Positions 34,155 to 43,501 of a DNA stretch of 64,000 nucleotides are shown piece after piece. The stretch spans positions 279,117-343,116 of the forward strand of contig NHBG02000020.1 of NCBI GenBank assembly GCA_002167855.2, given 5' to 3'. This DNA comes from Gammaproteobacteria bacterium TMED1. GTDB taxonomy: Bacteria > Pseudomonadota > Gammaproteobacteria > Pseudomonadales > Azotimanducaceae. The notes below the pieces were generated by a model, which saw nothing but the letters and a program-made list of their open reading frames with translations, had not been told where the DNA came from and made no database searches. Position 1 is the stretch's first letter; every line of letters begins with the position of its first letter. A program made the translations under genes and the position numbers.

Positions 34155-34895
34155 TCAAACACTCACTAGTTCCTGCGGGAAATTAGCATTCGTATGAACT
34201 CCGGTTACATCATCTATATCTTCCAACATTTCTAACAATCTAAAAACTTTTTCTCCTGTCTCAACATCAAGATCAGTTAATGTTTGCGGTAGCATTGTCA
34301 ATGCAGCCGAACTGGGCTCGAACCCCGACCCCTCAAGAAGATCTTTAACACGCAGAAAATCCTCAGCCAAGGTAATAATTGTAAGACTTTCGTCATCTTC
34401 AAGGGTTACATCTTCAGCGCCAGCTTCTATGGCTATTTCCATAAGATCATCAACTTCTTTTACAGAATCAAATTCTATGATGCCCCGTTTATCAAAAAGG
34501 TAAGCTACGCTCCCATCAGTACCAAGATTACCCTGAGCCTTGGTAAATGCATGCCTTATTTCTGAAACTGTTCGATTTCGATTATCTGTCATAGTCTCAA
34601 CGAAAACAGCGATGCCTCCCGGACCATAACCCTCATAAGTAAGCGATACTAGCTCACTGCCTTCTTTACCTCCGGCTCCTCTTGCGATTGCTCTCTCAAT
34701 AGTATCCTTCGGCATCTGCGCTGTCTTTGCCTTCTCCACAACCGCACGGAGGGCTGGATTGTCATCGATATTGCCACCCCCATCTCGCGCCGATACCGTC
34801 AACTCTCTGATTATCTTGGTAAAAATTTTTGATCGCCTCGCATCCTGACCAGCTTTACGATGCTTGATGTTACTCCATTTGCTATGTCCAGCCAT
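34155..34895 (-). CDS. yebC: YebC/PmpR-family protein (transcriptional regulator / translation factor)
   Basis: A 246-residue YebC protein: MAGHSKWSNIKHRK start, RSKIFTKIIRELTVSARDGG, NPALRAVVEKAKTAQMPKDTIERAI, and YEGYGPGGIAVFVETMTDNRNRT. The family has been described as DNA-binding regulators; more recent work on related members points to relief of ribosome stalling at proline-rich stretches. The aspS-yebC-ruvC order is conserved in many proteobacteria. The gap to aspS is 8 nt. Confidence 0.95.
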   Translation of the reverse strand: MAGHSKWSNIKHRKAGQDARRSKIFTKIIRELTVSARDGGGNIDDNPALRAVVEKAKTAQMPKDTIERAIARGAGGKEGSELVSLTYEGYGPGGIAVFVETMTDNRNRTVSEIRHAFTKAQGNLGTDGSVAYLFDKRGIIEFDSVKEVDDLMEIAIEAGAEDVTLEDDESLTIITLAEDFLRVKDLLEGSGFEPSSAALTMLPQTLTDLDVETGEKVFRLLEMLEDIDDVTGVHTNANFPQELVSV

Positions 34896-34903
34896 AGGAA
34901 GTC

Positions 34904-36673
34904 CTAGTTTAGATCAGGCGTTCTAACCGAGATATTTAGTTCATTTAGTTGTTCAGAATCTGCGATGCCAGGAGCTTCAGTGAGGAGACATGTAGCCGTT
35001 TGTGTTTTTGGGAAGGCTATTACATCCCTCAGCGATTCGGCTCCTGTCATAATCATGATCAGCCTGTCGAGCCCAAAAGCTATACCTCCATGCGGCGGCG
35101 CACCAGACTTTAGAGCGTCTAGGAGAAATCCAAACTTCAACGAAATCTCTTCGTCTGATAGGCCTAGTATACGAAACACTGCACTTTGCACTTCCGGTTC
35201 GTGAATACGTATCGAGCCCCCCCCAATTTCTCTGCCATTAATAACAATATCATATGCTCTGGAAACAGTATTCCCTGGATCAACTTCCATAGCTTTCGCT
35301 TCTGCAACTGGAGCAGTAAAAGGATGGTGCAAGGAAGTCCAAGCTCCTTCTCCATCACGTTCGAACATCGGGAAATCTGTTACCCAGCATCCCGCCCAAT
35401 CTTTTTCGTATAAATCGAGATCCTCTGCAAGCTTACTACGCAGAGCACCAAGAGAGTCGTTAACTATTTTTACTGCGTCCGCACCGAAAAAAATTACATC
35501 ATTATCTTGCGCACCAACCCGCCCTAAAATCTCTTTAACTACATCATCTGGTAAAAACTTTAATATAGGAGACTGAAGCCCTGATAAACCCTGACTTAGG
35601 TCATTTACCCTTATGTATGCCAATCCACGTGCACCAAAAATACTTACATATTTCGTATAGTCATCGATATTTTTACGTGTAAGTCTGCCTCCTCCAGGCA
35701 GCCTTAAAGCGGCAATTCGTGAGCCAGGATCCTTCGCAGGACCGCTGAACACTTTGAAATCGACCTCGGTTAACAAATCTGCGATGTCCACTAATGGCAG
35801 ATCAAAGCGTAAATCCGGCCTATCAGAGCCATACCTCAGCAAGGCATCTTTGTAAGTTATTTCAGGTAAATTACCCAAATCGACACCAATAATTTTTCCA
35901 AATAGCTCACGAATCATCTCTTCGGCAAGATTCATAATCTCTCGTTCTGATAGAAAGCTAGCTTCTATGTCTATTTGGGTGAATTCAGGCTGTCTGTCGG
36001 CACGCAGATCCTCATCACGAAAACAACGTGCGATTTGATAATAACGATCAAAACCAGACATCATTAATAGCTGCTTAAAAAGTTGGGGGGATTGCGGGAG
36101 AGCAAAAAAGCTACCTGGCTGTGTGCGAGAAGGCACAAGGTAATCACGAGCACCTTCTGGGGTGGCCCTAGTCAATATCGGCGTCTCCATATCGACAAAA
36201 CCTTTGGAAGAGAGGAAATGTCTTACTTCGTGGGTAACTTGGCTACGCACGCGCAACTTTTCCTGCATCTCTGGCCGCCTGAGATCAAGATATCTATACT
36301 TTAATCGAACATCCTCGCCAGCAGATGAATATTCATCAAGTTGAAATGCTGGAGTAACGGCCATATTAAGTATGGTCAGGTCCTTGCCCAGCACTTCTAC
36401 CAAACCTGTTGACATTTTGGGATTTACAGCTGCCGCATCGCGAGCGCGGACAAGGCCCGAAATATGCAAAACATACTCATTTCTTACCTGATCTGCTAGC
36501 TCAAAACTAGTTTTAGTGTCTGGATCAAAAACCACCTGGATAACACCTTCATGATCGCGCACATCAAGAAAGATAACACCTCCGTGATCGCGCCGGCGGT
36601 GCACCCATCCACATAGCTCCACTTCATTGCCAATATCACCATCTCCAAGAAGGCCGCAATACTGTCTATGCAT
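34904..36673 (-). CDS. aspS: Aspartate-tRNA ligase AspS (probably non-discriminating)
   Basis: A 589-residue bacterial class IIb synthetase (E. coli 590). The N-terminal OB anticodon-binding domain has [19 protein letters not shown] (about residues 23-41). Motif 2 is [18 protein letters not shown], the bacterial GAD insertion spans about 290-420, and motif 3 is [12 protein letters not shown]. His30 followed by GG in the anticodon-binding domain resembles Pseudomonas AspRS, where the equivalent His31 is linked to charging both tRNA-Asp and tRNA-Asn. This suggests reliance on GatCAB amidation, but gatCAB and asnS are not in the window. It begins the yebC-ruv-tol block. Confidence 0.96.
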   Translation of the reverse strand: MHRQYCGLLGDGDIGNEVELCGWVHRRRDHGGVIFLDVRDHEGVIQVVFDPDTKTSFELADQVRNEYVLHISGLVRARDAAAVNPKMSTGLVEVLGKDLTILNMAVTPAFQLDEYSSAGEDVRLKYRYLDLRRPEMQEKLRVRSQVTHEVRHFLSSKGFVDMETPILTRATPEGARDYLVPSRTQPGSFFALPQSPQLFKQLLMMSGFDRYYQIARCFRDEDLRADRQPEFTQIDIEASFLSEREIMNLAEEMIRELFGKIIGVDLGNLPEITYKDALLRYGSDRPDLRFDLPLVDIADLLTEVDFKVFSGPAKDPGSRIAALRLPGGGRLTRKNIDDYTKYVSIFGARGLAYIRVNDLSQGLSGLQSPILKFLPDDVVKEILGRVGAQDNDVIFFGADAVKIVNDSLGALRSKLAEDLDLYEKDWAGCWVTDFPMFERDGEGAWTSLHHPFTAPVAEAKAMEVDPGNTVSRAYDIVINGREIGGGSIRIHEPEVQSAVFRILGLSDEEISLKFGFLLDALKSGAPPHGGIAFGLDRLIMIMTGAESLRDVIAFPKTQTATCLLTEAPGIADSEQLNELNISVRTPDLN

Positions 36674-36738
36674 ATTTACATTCCTATCCTGTTAACTCTT
36701 TGTTTATGACTACCCTAATCTGAGTAATGCTAGTCGAA

Positions 36739-37053
36739 CTATTCACTCTTTACTGAGGAGTCTCCAGATTTTTTGCTATCATTTTTTTTCCCACCTGATT
36801 CTTTGGTAGATGATTTCTCGCTGCTGTCACTTGTTTTTGACTTCTCAGAGTCACTCACATTTCTTCTACCAGTTGTCTTAAAATCTGTCTCATACCAACC
36901 ACCCCCCTTAAGACGAAAAGCAGCTGCCGAAACTAGTTTGGATAATTTTGACGCCCCGCAACTTGGACAAACCTTTAGAGGATCATCACTGATTTTTTGT
37001 AGCTTCTCCAACTTGTACCCGCATGCTTCGCATTGGTATTCATAAATCGGCAT
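36739..37053 (-). CDS. FmdB-family zinc-ribbon protein
   Basis: A 104-residue small protein with an N-terminal FmdB-type zinc ribbon: MPIYEYQCEACG and KVCPSCGASKLSKL give Cys8, Cys11, Cys29 and Cys32. Then comes AFRLKGGGWYETDF, typical of the family, and a tail (about 65-104) made almost only of Ser, Lys, Glu and Asp. FmdB proteins were named as regulators of a formamidase operon, but their general function is unknown. The gene commonly sits immediately upstream of aspS, as here (65 nt). Confidence 0.9.
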   Translation of the reverse strand: MPIYEYQCEACGYKLEKLQKISDDPLKVCPSCGASKLSKLVSAAAFRLKGGGWYETDFKTTGRRNVSDSEKSKTSDSSEKSSTKESGGKKNDSKKSGDSSVKSE

Positions 37054-37401
37054 TACAACCCCAGCGTTTGAATCGGATTAGGGCGAGAAATTATACAGAA
37101 AAGGTGTGCTATGGCGAATCTAGAGATCCGCTTAGCTGCCATTACACCGAAATGAGTACACGCTCTTGCGAGCTCTGAAGCAATCATATATAAATCTTTC
37201 TAAATTTATTTTTGCAAATGGCCACCAATCTAGGGCGAATTTCCAAGAAGTGGCGTGAAAACTCTCGGTAGAACTTCTAAACTTATAGAGAATTCAGTTT
37301 TTCAGTATGTAAGTCCGTTTTACTAAGAGATTTATAGGTGTTCTAACACTAGTTTTAATTAAGCAACGTTTTAGTTTGGAAAACTGAATCATAAGGACGT
37401 T
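37054..37401. other. 348-bp intergenic region between divergent fmdB and proS
   Basis: Both flanking genes start here, so the region must hold their promoters. It is AT-rich in its right half. I see no convincing ORF, operator or terminator. A short palindromic stretch (CTCTTGCGAGCTCT, around 37160) is present but too weak to name. Confidence 0.4.
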
Positions 37402-39126
37402 ATGAAAGCATCAAAATATAACATCAACACTTTGAAAGAGGTGCCCGCAGATGCTGATATCATAAGCCATCAACTAATGATCAGAGCTGGTTTTATTAGA
37501 AAAGTTGCCTCTGGGATTTATAATTGGTTACCCATTGGCCTTCGCGTACTACACAAGGTTGAAAATATAATCCGTCAGGAGATGAACGCAGCGGGAGCCC
37601 TGGAAGTGACTATGCCTGTGGTTCAGCCAGCTGAATTATGGCAAGAGTCTGGCAGATGGTCTCAGTATGACGAAGGGATGTTATTGAAGTTCAAGGATCG
37701 ACACCAGAGGGACTTTTGCCTCGGACCGACTCACGAAGAAATAATTACTGATGTAGCAAAAACTGAACTCAGAAGTCATAAACAACTACCCGTGAACTTC
37801 TATCAAATTCAAACCAAGTTCCGTGACGAGACCAGGCCTCGATTCGGTGTCTTGAGAGCGCGAGAGTTTATCATGAAAGATGCCTATTCCTTTCACCTAG
37901 ATCAAGAAAGTCTCGAAGGAACCTATCAACTGATGCATGATACATACGCCAAGATCCTCAATAAAATGCGACTTAAATTTCGAGCAGTAGATGCAGATTC
38001 GGGAAGTATTGGCGGGAATGCTTCTATGGAATTCCACGTCCTTGCAGATTCTGGTGAAGATAAAATTGCTTTCAGCACAGAGAGCTCTTATGCCGCCAAT
38101 ATAGAGATGGCCGAGGCTAAGGCGCCGGCTAATGAAAAAACGGTAATGCAATCCCTACAAAAGATCGCAACCCCAAACGCTAAAACTATCGAGGAAGTCT
38201 CGAAGTACCTTAACATTCCTATGAGTCGGCTAATTAAAACTCTCGTTGTCAAAGGAAAAAATGTTCCTTTTGTTGCACTCGCTCTAAGAGGGGATCACCA
38301 ATTAAATACTCTCAAAGCTGAAAAGATTAGTGAAATTAGTAAACCCCTTACGATGGCTACCGAAAAGGAAGTTTTTTCAGTCTGCGGAGCTTCAATAGGG
38401 TCGATCGGCATTGTTCGTCTCGATCTTCCGATCATAGCGGATCGAAGTGCAGCAGCCGTGAGGAACTTTGTTTGCGGGGCAAACGAAAATGACTTTCACC
38501 TGGCAAATGCAAATTGGGAACGAGACACCAAATACAATGCGGTTTATGACCTTCGGAATATTGAAGAAGGAGACCCAAGTCCGGACGGAGTGGGACAAAT
38601 TAAATTCAAACGCGGTATCGAAGTGGGTCATATCTTTCAGCTTGGGAAAAAATACTCTGAGAAAATGAACGCAAAGGTCCTCGATGAAAAAGGGGCTTCT
38701 CGAGTGATGACTATGGGTTGCTATGGAATGGGGGTATCACGATTAGTCGGAGCGATAATTGAGCAACATCACGACGAAAATGGAATTGTATGGCCGACAA
38801 TAATTGCCCCGTTTCATATAGTAATTATCCCCATAAATTCCCATAAATCAGATCAAGTAACTCAAGTAACTCAGGATATATATACTCAATTGATTGCCAA
38901 TGACATCGAGGTACTGCTAGATGATCGCGAAGGGTACAGACCCGGAGTAAAATTCATGGATAGTGAACTTCTAGGAATTCCATTTCGTCTTGTAATTGGA
39001 GAACGGGGATTAACAGAGAATATAGTTGAGTTGACTTCAAGACGGTCTGGAGAAATCCAAAAGCTACCGCTCAAGTCAGCCACCCAAAAAATCATGGAAT
39101 TTCTAAAAGTTAGTCTAGGTTCGTAA
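37402..39126 (+). CDS. proS: Proline-tRNA ligase ProS (bacterial type, with editing domain)
   Basis: A 574-residue class II synthetase (E. coli 572). The catalytic core has SGIYNWLPIGLRVL (motif 1 region), TKFRDETRPRFGVLRAREF (motif 2) and CYGMGVSRLVGAIIEQ (motif 3). An inserted YbaK-like editing domain lies about 225-400 and clears mischarged Ala-tRNA-Pro (RLIKTLVVKGKNVPFVALALRGDHQLN in outline). A C-terminal anticodon-binding domain follows (VLLDDREGYRPGVKFMDSEL in outline). Its 3' end overlaps the convergent TlpA-like gene by 17 nt. The start has AAGGACG-type spacing before ATG 37402. Confidence 0.97.
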   Translation: MKASKYNINTLKEVPADADIISHQLMIRAGFIRKVASGIYNWLPIGLRVLHKVENIIRQEMNAAGALEVTMPVVQPAELWQESGRWSQYDEGMLLKFKDRHQRDFCLGPTHEEIITDVAKTELRSHKQLPVNFYQIQTKFRDETRPRFGVLRAREFIMKDAYSFHLDQESLEGTYQLMHDTYAKILNKMRLKFRAVDADSGSIGGNASMEFHVLADSGEDKIAFSTESSYAANIEMAEAKAPANEKTVMQSLQKIATPNAKTIEEVSKYLNIPMSRLIKTLVVKGKNVPFVALALRGDHQLNTLKAEKISEISKPLTMATEKEVFSVCGASIGSIGIVRLDLPIIADRSAAAVRNFVCGANENDFHLANANWERDTKYNAVYDLRNIEEGDPSPDGVGQIKFKRGIEVGHIFQLGKKYSEKMNAKVLDEKGASRVMTMGCYGMGVSRLVGAIIEQHHDENGIVWPTIIAPFHIVIIPINSHKSDQVTQVTQDIYTQLIANDIEVLLDDREGYRPGVKFMDSELLGIPFRLVIGERGLTENIVELTSRRSGEIQKLPLKSATQKIMEFLKVSLGS

Positions 39127-39556
39127 CCGACATAATAGAGTCGCGCGTTTGAGGACCGACAAGTTCGGCATGAATAGTGCCCTCCGGCGATATAATAATC
39201 GTAGTAGGCAATACCAGTGGGCGTTCGTATCCAAATTGCTCATAGGGATCTGCCGCGAAGACTGGAAACCTAATACCCATTTCTTTAATGTTCTCCTCCA
39301 TCTCGCTAGAGCCCACAGGCTCAAAATTTACCCCGAAAACCCTAAGACTCTCAGGTTGCTCACGAGACAAGCGATTCAGCTCTGGAATCTCTTCTCGGCA
39401 AGGCCCGCACCAAGTAGCCCAATAATTTATTACAATCCATTTCTCAGCAAGAACCATATTAGAAGGTCTTTCGAGAGAGGAATCATATGATTCCGACATC
39501 CCACAAGAAACTAAGAGAAGATAAATCAGCGGAGTTAGAATTCTCGACACGAACAT
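39110..39556 (-). CDS. TlpA/ResA-like thioredoxin lipoprotein
   Basis: A 148-residue exported thioredoxin-fold protein. The N-terminus has a lipobox LLVSC (Cys18), so it is probably a lipoprotein. The active site is NYWATWCGPCREEIPEL with Cys50 and Cys53, and the cis-proline is in LVLPTTIII. TlpA/ResA-type proteins reduce disulfides in apocytochromes or copper chaperones in the periplasm. The 3' end overlaps proS by 17 nt on the opposite strand. The partner protein is unknown. Confidence 0.87.
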   Translation of the reverse strand: MFVSRILTPLIYLLLVSCGMSESYDSSLERPSNMVLAEKWIVINYWATWCGPCREEIPELNRLSREQPESLRVFGVNFEPVGSSEMEENIKEMGIRFPVFAADPYEQFGYERPLVLPTTIIISPEGTIHAELVGPQTRDSIMSVTNLD

Positions 39557-39586
39557 ACACCTTTGACGAGTACGTAACCCGCAGGA

Positions 39587-39949
39587 CTAATGGATAATTT
39601 TTCGATAAGTCTCATATCCTGATTTACTAGCAAACTGCTGTTTATCTCCAGAAGACCCCTCGGTAGATCGAACTTCATATCTTCGAGTTGAAACATGGCC
39701 ATCTAGCATTGCAGGGATATCACGAAGAAATTCATCCATATGATTTGTTTCTAAATGAGCATGCAGCGCCTTAATTGATTCCCATTCCTGGAACAAAAGA
39801 AGTGTATTAGGATCTGAAAGACCAATATAAAATTCGTAAGAAATACAACCCAATTCTGAGCGAGTAGCCACCGCCATTCGACGCATAATTTTCAAAGCAT
39901 CTTCCCTGAGATCATCTTTAAGAGGGAAAGTGCCATAGACAATAATCAT
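39587..39949 (-). CDS. Antibiotic biosynthesis monooxygenase (ABM) domain protein
   Basis: A 120-residue ferredoxin-like (dimeric alpha-beta barrel) protein. Typical ABM features are the start IIVYGTFPLKDDLREDALKIM, MAVATRSELGCISYEFYIGL, LLFQEWESIKALHAHLETNHM with the conserved Trp and His, and FLRDIPAML. Relatives include YgiN quinol monooxygenase and heme-degrading or polyketide monooxygenases, all cofactor-poor; the substrate here cannot be inferred. The last 30 residues are Ser/Gly/Lys-rich and beyond the usual domain. It is 30 nt upstream of the TlpA-like gene on the same strand. Confidence 0.8.
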   Translation of the reverse strand: MIIVYGTFPLKDDLREDALKIMRRMAVATRSELGCISYEFYIGLSDPNTLLLFQEWESIKALHAHLETNHMDEFLRDIPAMLDGHVSTRRYEVRSTEGSSGDKQQFASKSGYETYRKIIH

Positions 39950-40048
39950 TCAAATCGGACCAGAAAAAATGACGCAGAAGTATACAACTTTTCCCTAGCG
40001 ACACCTAGACTCGATCAAAAATAAACTCTCGATACCTAAAAGATTATA

Positions 40049-40807
40049 TTAGTTCTCGCGGTGAACAGCGAAAGGAGCCCAAGTTTGATTTACAGGCATG
40101 ACTTCAAGTTGATTTATATTAATATGGGATGGGAGTGACGTAATGAAGAAAATAATATCTGCAATATCAGCAGCAGATAAAGGTGTCATACCGTCATATA
40201 CTCTATCAGCTTTTCTTCTATCACCCTCAAACCTCACCAAAGAAAATTCTGTTTCACACATGCCTGGTTCCACACAGGTAACGCGAACATTCTTACCTAG
40301 CAAATCGGTTCTCAGGTTTCGCGAGAACTGTTGGACAAATGCTTTTGTTCCTCCATAGGCGTTTCCTCCAGGATAAGGCCAGCTTCCGGCAACGCTCCCC
40401 AGATTTACAATATGACCACCTCCTCTGGACACTATCTTAGGTAAAACGGTTCTTGTACAGTACATTAACCCTTTTATGTTCGTGTCTACCATTGTATCCC
40501 AATGATCAAGGTCAACCTCATCTCCCCCCTCAAGTCCCAAAGCTAAACCTGCATTATTTATGAGGACTTCGATATCAGAGAATGATTCTGGCAAGGAGGA
40601 CAAAGTTTTCGAAACACGCTGTCGATCACGAACATCCAGTTCTATGCCAATACAATCAGTTTTATCAGATAGCTCGTCCACCAAGTCATTAACGCGGTCC
40701 ATTCGCCTAGCAGCCAACACAAGCTTTTTACCAGCTCTAGCAAATCTGCGGGCGGTGGCTTGCCCAAAGCCTGATGAGGCTCCTGTAATTACTATACTAC
40801 CGCTCAT
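40049..40807 (-). CDS. Short-chain dehydrogenase (YdfG-like 3-hydroxy acid dehydrogenase)
   Basis: A 252-residue classical SDR. The cofactor loop TGASSGFGQATARRF is at about residues 8-22, with AARRMDR suiting NADP. NNAG follows near residue 87 and the catalytic Tyr-x3-Lys is in YGGTKAFVQQFSRNLRTDL. The end (VEPGMCETEFSLVRFEGD) is close to E. coli YdfG, which oxidises L-allo-threonine and 3-hydroxy acids and reduces malonic semialdehyde. The exact substrate is inferred. No operon partner is obvious. Confidence 0.85.
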   Translation of the reverse strand: MSGSIVITGASSGFGQATARRFARAGKKLVLAARRMDRVNDLVDELSDKTDCIGIELDVRDRQRVSKTLSSLPESFSDIEVLINNAGLALGLEGGDEVDLDHWDTMVDTNIKGLMYCTRTVLPKIVSRGGGHIVNLGSVAGSWPYPGGNAYGGTKAFVQQFSRNLRTDLLGKNVRVTCVEPGMCETEFSLVRFEGDRRKADRVYDGMTPLSAADIADIIFFITSLPSHININQLEVMPVNQTWAPFAVHREN

Positions 40808-40835
40808 AGACGTGTAACTCCCTCTGGCAAATAAT

Positions 40836-41333
40836 TTAATATTTCATTGCTTCAAGTCTATTCCGTGAGGGCCGATATCGAAGCAACTTTTTATAGATGA
40901 CGGACTGCTTTGATATACGCTTATGAAAAGCATAAAAATCAACTGCTCTATGCCACGCATCCTTAAGACCATGCCTATTAATAGACACAGTAGTATTGAC
41001 TATCTTTTGTAACCTGTCAGACATAATACCAATTTGAAACACTGGGGTAAGCGCGCCACTCTTTTCCTTTTTCATACGAAAAAGTATCCCTCGAACCTTT
41101 TCTCCTTCGCTAAAGATCGCTGATCTCGCTGCCTCAGCTTTAGCCTTAACCTGCATTCTTTCCAGGACCAAGTCTCTCTTTTCCACCAAAGCTTTGACCT
41201 TCGCTTTCTCAGGCCCAGTGAGTTTCTTTCCGTTCTTCCTTAACGAAAAATACTCCTGGTAAGTCTTACCAGAAATTTGACGCCTGACTCGAAACCCATG
41301 GAAACGGGCAGTATCAAGACGCTCTACACTCAT
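40836..41333 (-). CDS. Unknown basic protein, possibly AP2-like DNA-binding
   Basis: A 165-residue, strongly basic protein I do not recognise. The N-terminal part (TARFHGFRVRRQISGKTYQEYFSL, key residues 8-31) reads like the three-stranded sheet of AP2/integrase-arm DNA-binding domains. It is followed by a long charged helix (about 37-80). A second possible copy is near residues 108-140, ending in SINRHGLKDAWHRAVDFY, which resembles the AP2 helix. This suggests a nucleic-acid binder with two AP2-like modules, but that is inference from pattern only. It is on the minus strand, divergent from miaE. Confidence 0.6.
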   Translation of the reverse strand: MSVERLDTARFHGFRVRRQISGKTYQEYFSLRKNGKKLTGPEKAKVKALVEKRDLVLERMQVKAKAEAARSAIFSEGEKVRGILFRMKKEKSGALTPVFQIGIMSDRLQKIVNTTVSINRHGLKDAWHRAVDFYAFHKRISKQSVIYKKLLRYRPSRNRLEAMKY

Positions 41334-41621
41334 CTTATTTGCCTGCTAGAATATTCATAATCAAAAGTCCTAAAAATGTGCAGATCAATCGGCTCAAACA
41401 AGGGCATTAGTGAATCCATAGGAACTTCGTCAATAATACAATAATTGACTAAAAATTGAACGACTAAGTTTTTTACTCTTGGCTTATTTTTATCGGTGGG
41501 AAATGATAATTTTCGGTTCCCTATAATCAACAAGCAGCATACTGAGATAGGAGCACAGCCAGTGGTATCGAAAACTGGTCTGTTATACTTCCTAAATTCA
41601 CCCTATGTGAAAGTAATATTT

Positions 41622-42200
41622 ATGGTTGATATAAATCTAAAAAATCAAACACCTACAGCATGGCTGAACCGAGTTCTTGAACACTTCAATGAGTTTTTAA
41701 TAGACCACGCAGCTAATGAGCGAAAAGCAGCTATGACGGCTATGTCTATGGTGGCTCATTACCCGGACCGAGTTTCCCTGGTAGAGACGATGATTGATTT
41801 GGCGTTAGAAGAGCTAAATCACTTTAGACAAGTGGTAAAGATTATCAATCAACGGAAGCTAATCATTCCTCCCGATAGAAAGGACCCATATATAAGTAAA
41901 CTTCGAGCACAATTTAATAACGGCAGTGAAAATTACTTACTCGATCGTTTGCTTTGCGGAGCAATAGTCGAGGCTCGCGGTGCAGAGCGGTTAATGATGG
42001 TTTCAAAGGCGCTAGCTAATAAAAGACTCGCGAAGTTTTACCTCTCTCTCGCGACGTCGGAGAAGAAACATTATCTTATTTTTTTAGATCAAGCTTCTAT
42101 ATTTTTCGAAGACGAAATAATAAAGTCGCGTCTCGAAGAATGGCAAGTCATAGAAGGAGATATAATTAAAACATTACCGACTCTCCCTAGATTGCACTAG
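41622..42200 (+). CDS. miaE: tRNA-(ms2io6A)-hydroxylase MiaE
   Basis: A diiron hydroxylase of 192 residues from ATG 41622. The frame is open from 41496, but the extra 42 residues do not look like the family, while homologues begin shortly before TPTAWLNRVLEHF. Iron ligands expected from the ferritin-like fold are visible: Glu33 (ANERKAA), Glu64 and His67 (EELNH), then EARGAERL and SEKKH. MiaE hydroxylates the isopentenyl side chain of 2-methylthio-i6A37 in tRNA using O2. The next gene starts 8 nt downstream, so an operon is likely. Confidence 0.85.
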   Translation: MVDINLKNQTPTAWLNRVLEHFNEFLIDHAANERKAAMTAMSMVAHYPDRVSLVETMIDLALEELNHFRQVVKIINQRKLIIPPDRKDPYISKLRAQFNNGSENYLLDRLLCGAIVEARGAERLMMVSKALANKRLAKFYLSLATSEKKHYLIFLDQASIFFEDEIIKSRLEEWQVIEGDIIKTLPTLPRLH

Positions 42201-42208
42201 TTTTAATC

Positions 42209-43456
42209 ATGAGCAAAGTTATCGAAAAGTATCTAAGCTTATATGCAGAATCTGAAGCGAGAGATCTCTTAGATGTATTAAATATTGATAGCACTTGCCT
42301 TGCTTGTTATGAACACTGTTTGGTAATCCCTGCATTTCAAGAGAACTTTGAAGACTTATTAAAAGTCTGGAGAAACCTAACTAAAGATGTATTGATAATC
42401 ATAGTCGTTAACTCCTACTTAATAGATGACTTTCGAACCACCGATCTATTCGATCAATTTTGCAGACAAAGCTCGATAAAAAAACTTACGCAGAATATTT
42501 TTTTCTTAAAAAGATCATTAGAAAAAGATATTCTTCTTGTAGACCGCTGTCATCATTCGACAATTATTCCAAGAAGAAATGGTGTTGGGCTAGCGCGTAA
42601 GATCGGGGCTGATATTGCATTATCTTTGATTCTTAAGAGGATAGTACTTGAACCGAAAATTGGGATAACGGATGCTGATGTCCGTTTACCTCCGACTTAC
42701 TTCGAGCCTAAAATGAAACCAGGGGATGCGGCCCTAATCTATCCATTCAAGCACTTCGCTGGTAATGATTTAAAACAGGAAATCTTACTATATGAAATAT
42801 CTATGCTTTACTACTCTGCAGGTGTCAAATGGAGTGGATCTCCCTATGGATTTACCACTATTGGCTCCCTAATTATTCTTAACCCCGAGCATTATTCCCA
42901 AGTAAGAGGATTTCCAAAAAAAAGTGCCGGAGAAGATTTTTATCTACTTAATAAGCTAGCCAAGGTCGGGAATATTCGCAGTACGAAAAGGCCGATCATC
43001 GAAATAGAGGCTCGTCTCTCAAACCGAGTTCCTTTTGGAACAGGTCCCGCTCTCGCAAAAATCCGGGGTCTCAATGAACCTTTTGAAGATTATACATTTT
43101 ATAGTCCTCAGATCTTTATAGATCTACGTTTCTTTCTAAGAGCCTTCTCGCAGATATGGGAAACAAAGGATGTAACCCTCTTGTATCGCAGCAAACCTAA
43201 CTTGGACAGGTATTGCCAAGAATCGGGTTTCTACTCTCTGGTTGAACAACGTAAGAAAGGAACTAAGTCAGTCACAGCCTTTAATAGATGCTTACATGAA
43301 TGGTTTGATGCTTTAAAGACACTCAGATTTATACATAGAATGCGAGATCTTTATCCTTCCGTAAGAATAATAGGGATTGAAGATGCACCCTTCGTAGACA
43401 CGTACGACACTCTAGAGGAACTTAGGGAACAGCTTGCTAAGAGATGTCTAGATTAA
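42209..43456 (+). CDS. Putative GT-A glycosyltransferase, family not recognised
   Basis: A 415-residue protein with glycosyltransferase-2-like features but no family I can name. CLVIPAFQENFEDLL (about 37-51) resembles the nucleotide-sugar-binding start of GT-A enzymes. GVGLARKIGADIAL (126-139) precedes ITDADVRLPPTYF, where Asp155-x-Asp157 would be the metal-binding DxD. AGEDFYLL (Glu242-Asp243) is placed like the catalytic acidic pair. There is no signal peptide or membrane helix. It sits 8 nt after miaE and 45 nt before argC, which gives no clue to an acceptor. It may transfer a sugar to a lipid, compatible solute or surface polymer. Confidence 0.6.
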   Translation: MSKVIEKYLSLYAESEARDLLDVLNIDSTCLACYEHCLVIPAFQENFEDLLKVWRNLTKDVLIIIVVNSYLIDDFRTTDLFDQFCRQSSIKKLTQNIFFLKRSLEKDILLVDRCHHSTIIPRRNGVGLARKIGADIALSLILKRIVLEPKIGITDADVRLPPTYFEPKMKPGDAALIYPFKHFAGNDLKQEILLYEISMLYYSAGVKWSGSPYGFTTIGSLIILNPEHYSQVRGFPKKSAGEDFYLLNKLAKVGNIRSTKRPIIEIEARLSNRVPFGTGPALAKIRGLNEPFEDYTFYSPQIFIDLRFFLRAFSQIWETKDVTLLYRSKPNLDRYCQESGFYSLVEQRKKGTKSVTAFNRCLHEWFDALKTLRFIHRMRDLYPSVRIIGIEDAPFVDTYDTLEELREQLAKRCLD

Positions 43457-43501
43457 CATGCTAAAGTATGAGTATTAGTTTTTGATGAATGTTAACGATA
43501 A

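Noticed and set aside
41330..41533. Minus-strand 67-codon frame whose end overlaps the start of the AP2-like gene by 4 nt
   Set aside because: It begins with TTG without a Shine-Dalgarno and its hydrophobic, low-complexity product has no family. The 4-nt overlap is the only support.
41496..41621. N-terminal extension of miaE
   Set aside because: The 42 extra residues do not resemble the family, whose members start near the TPTAW segment.
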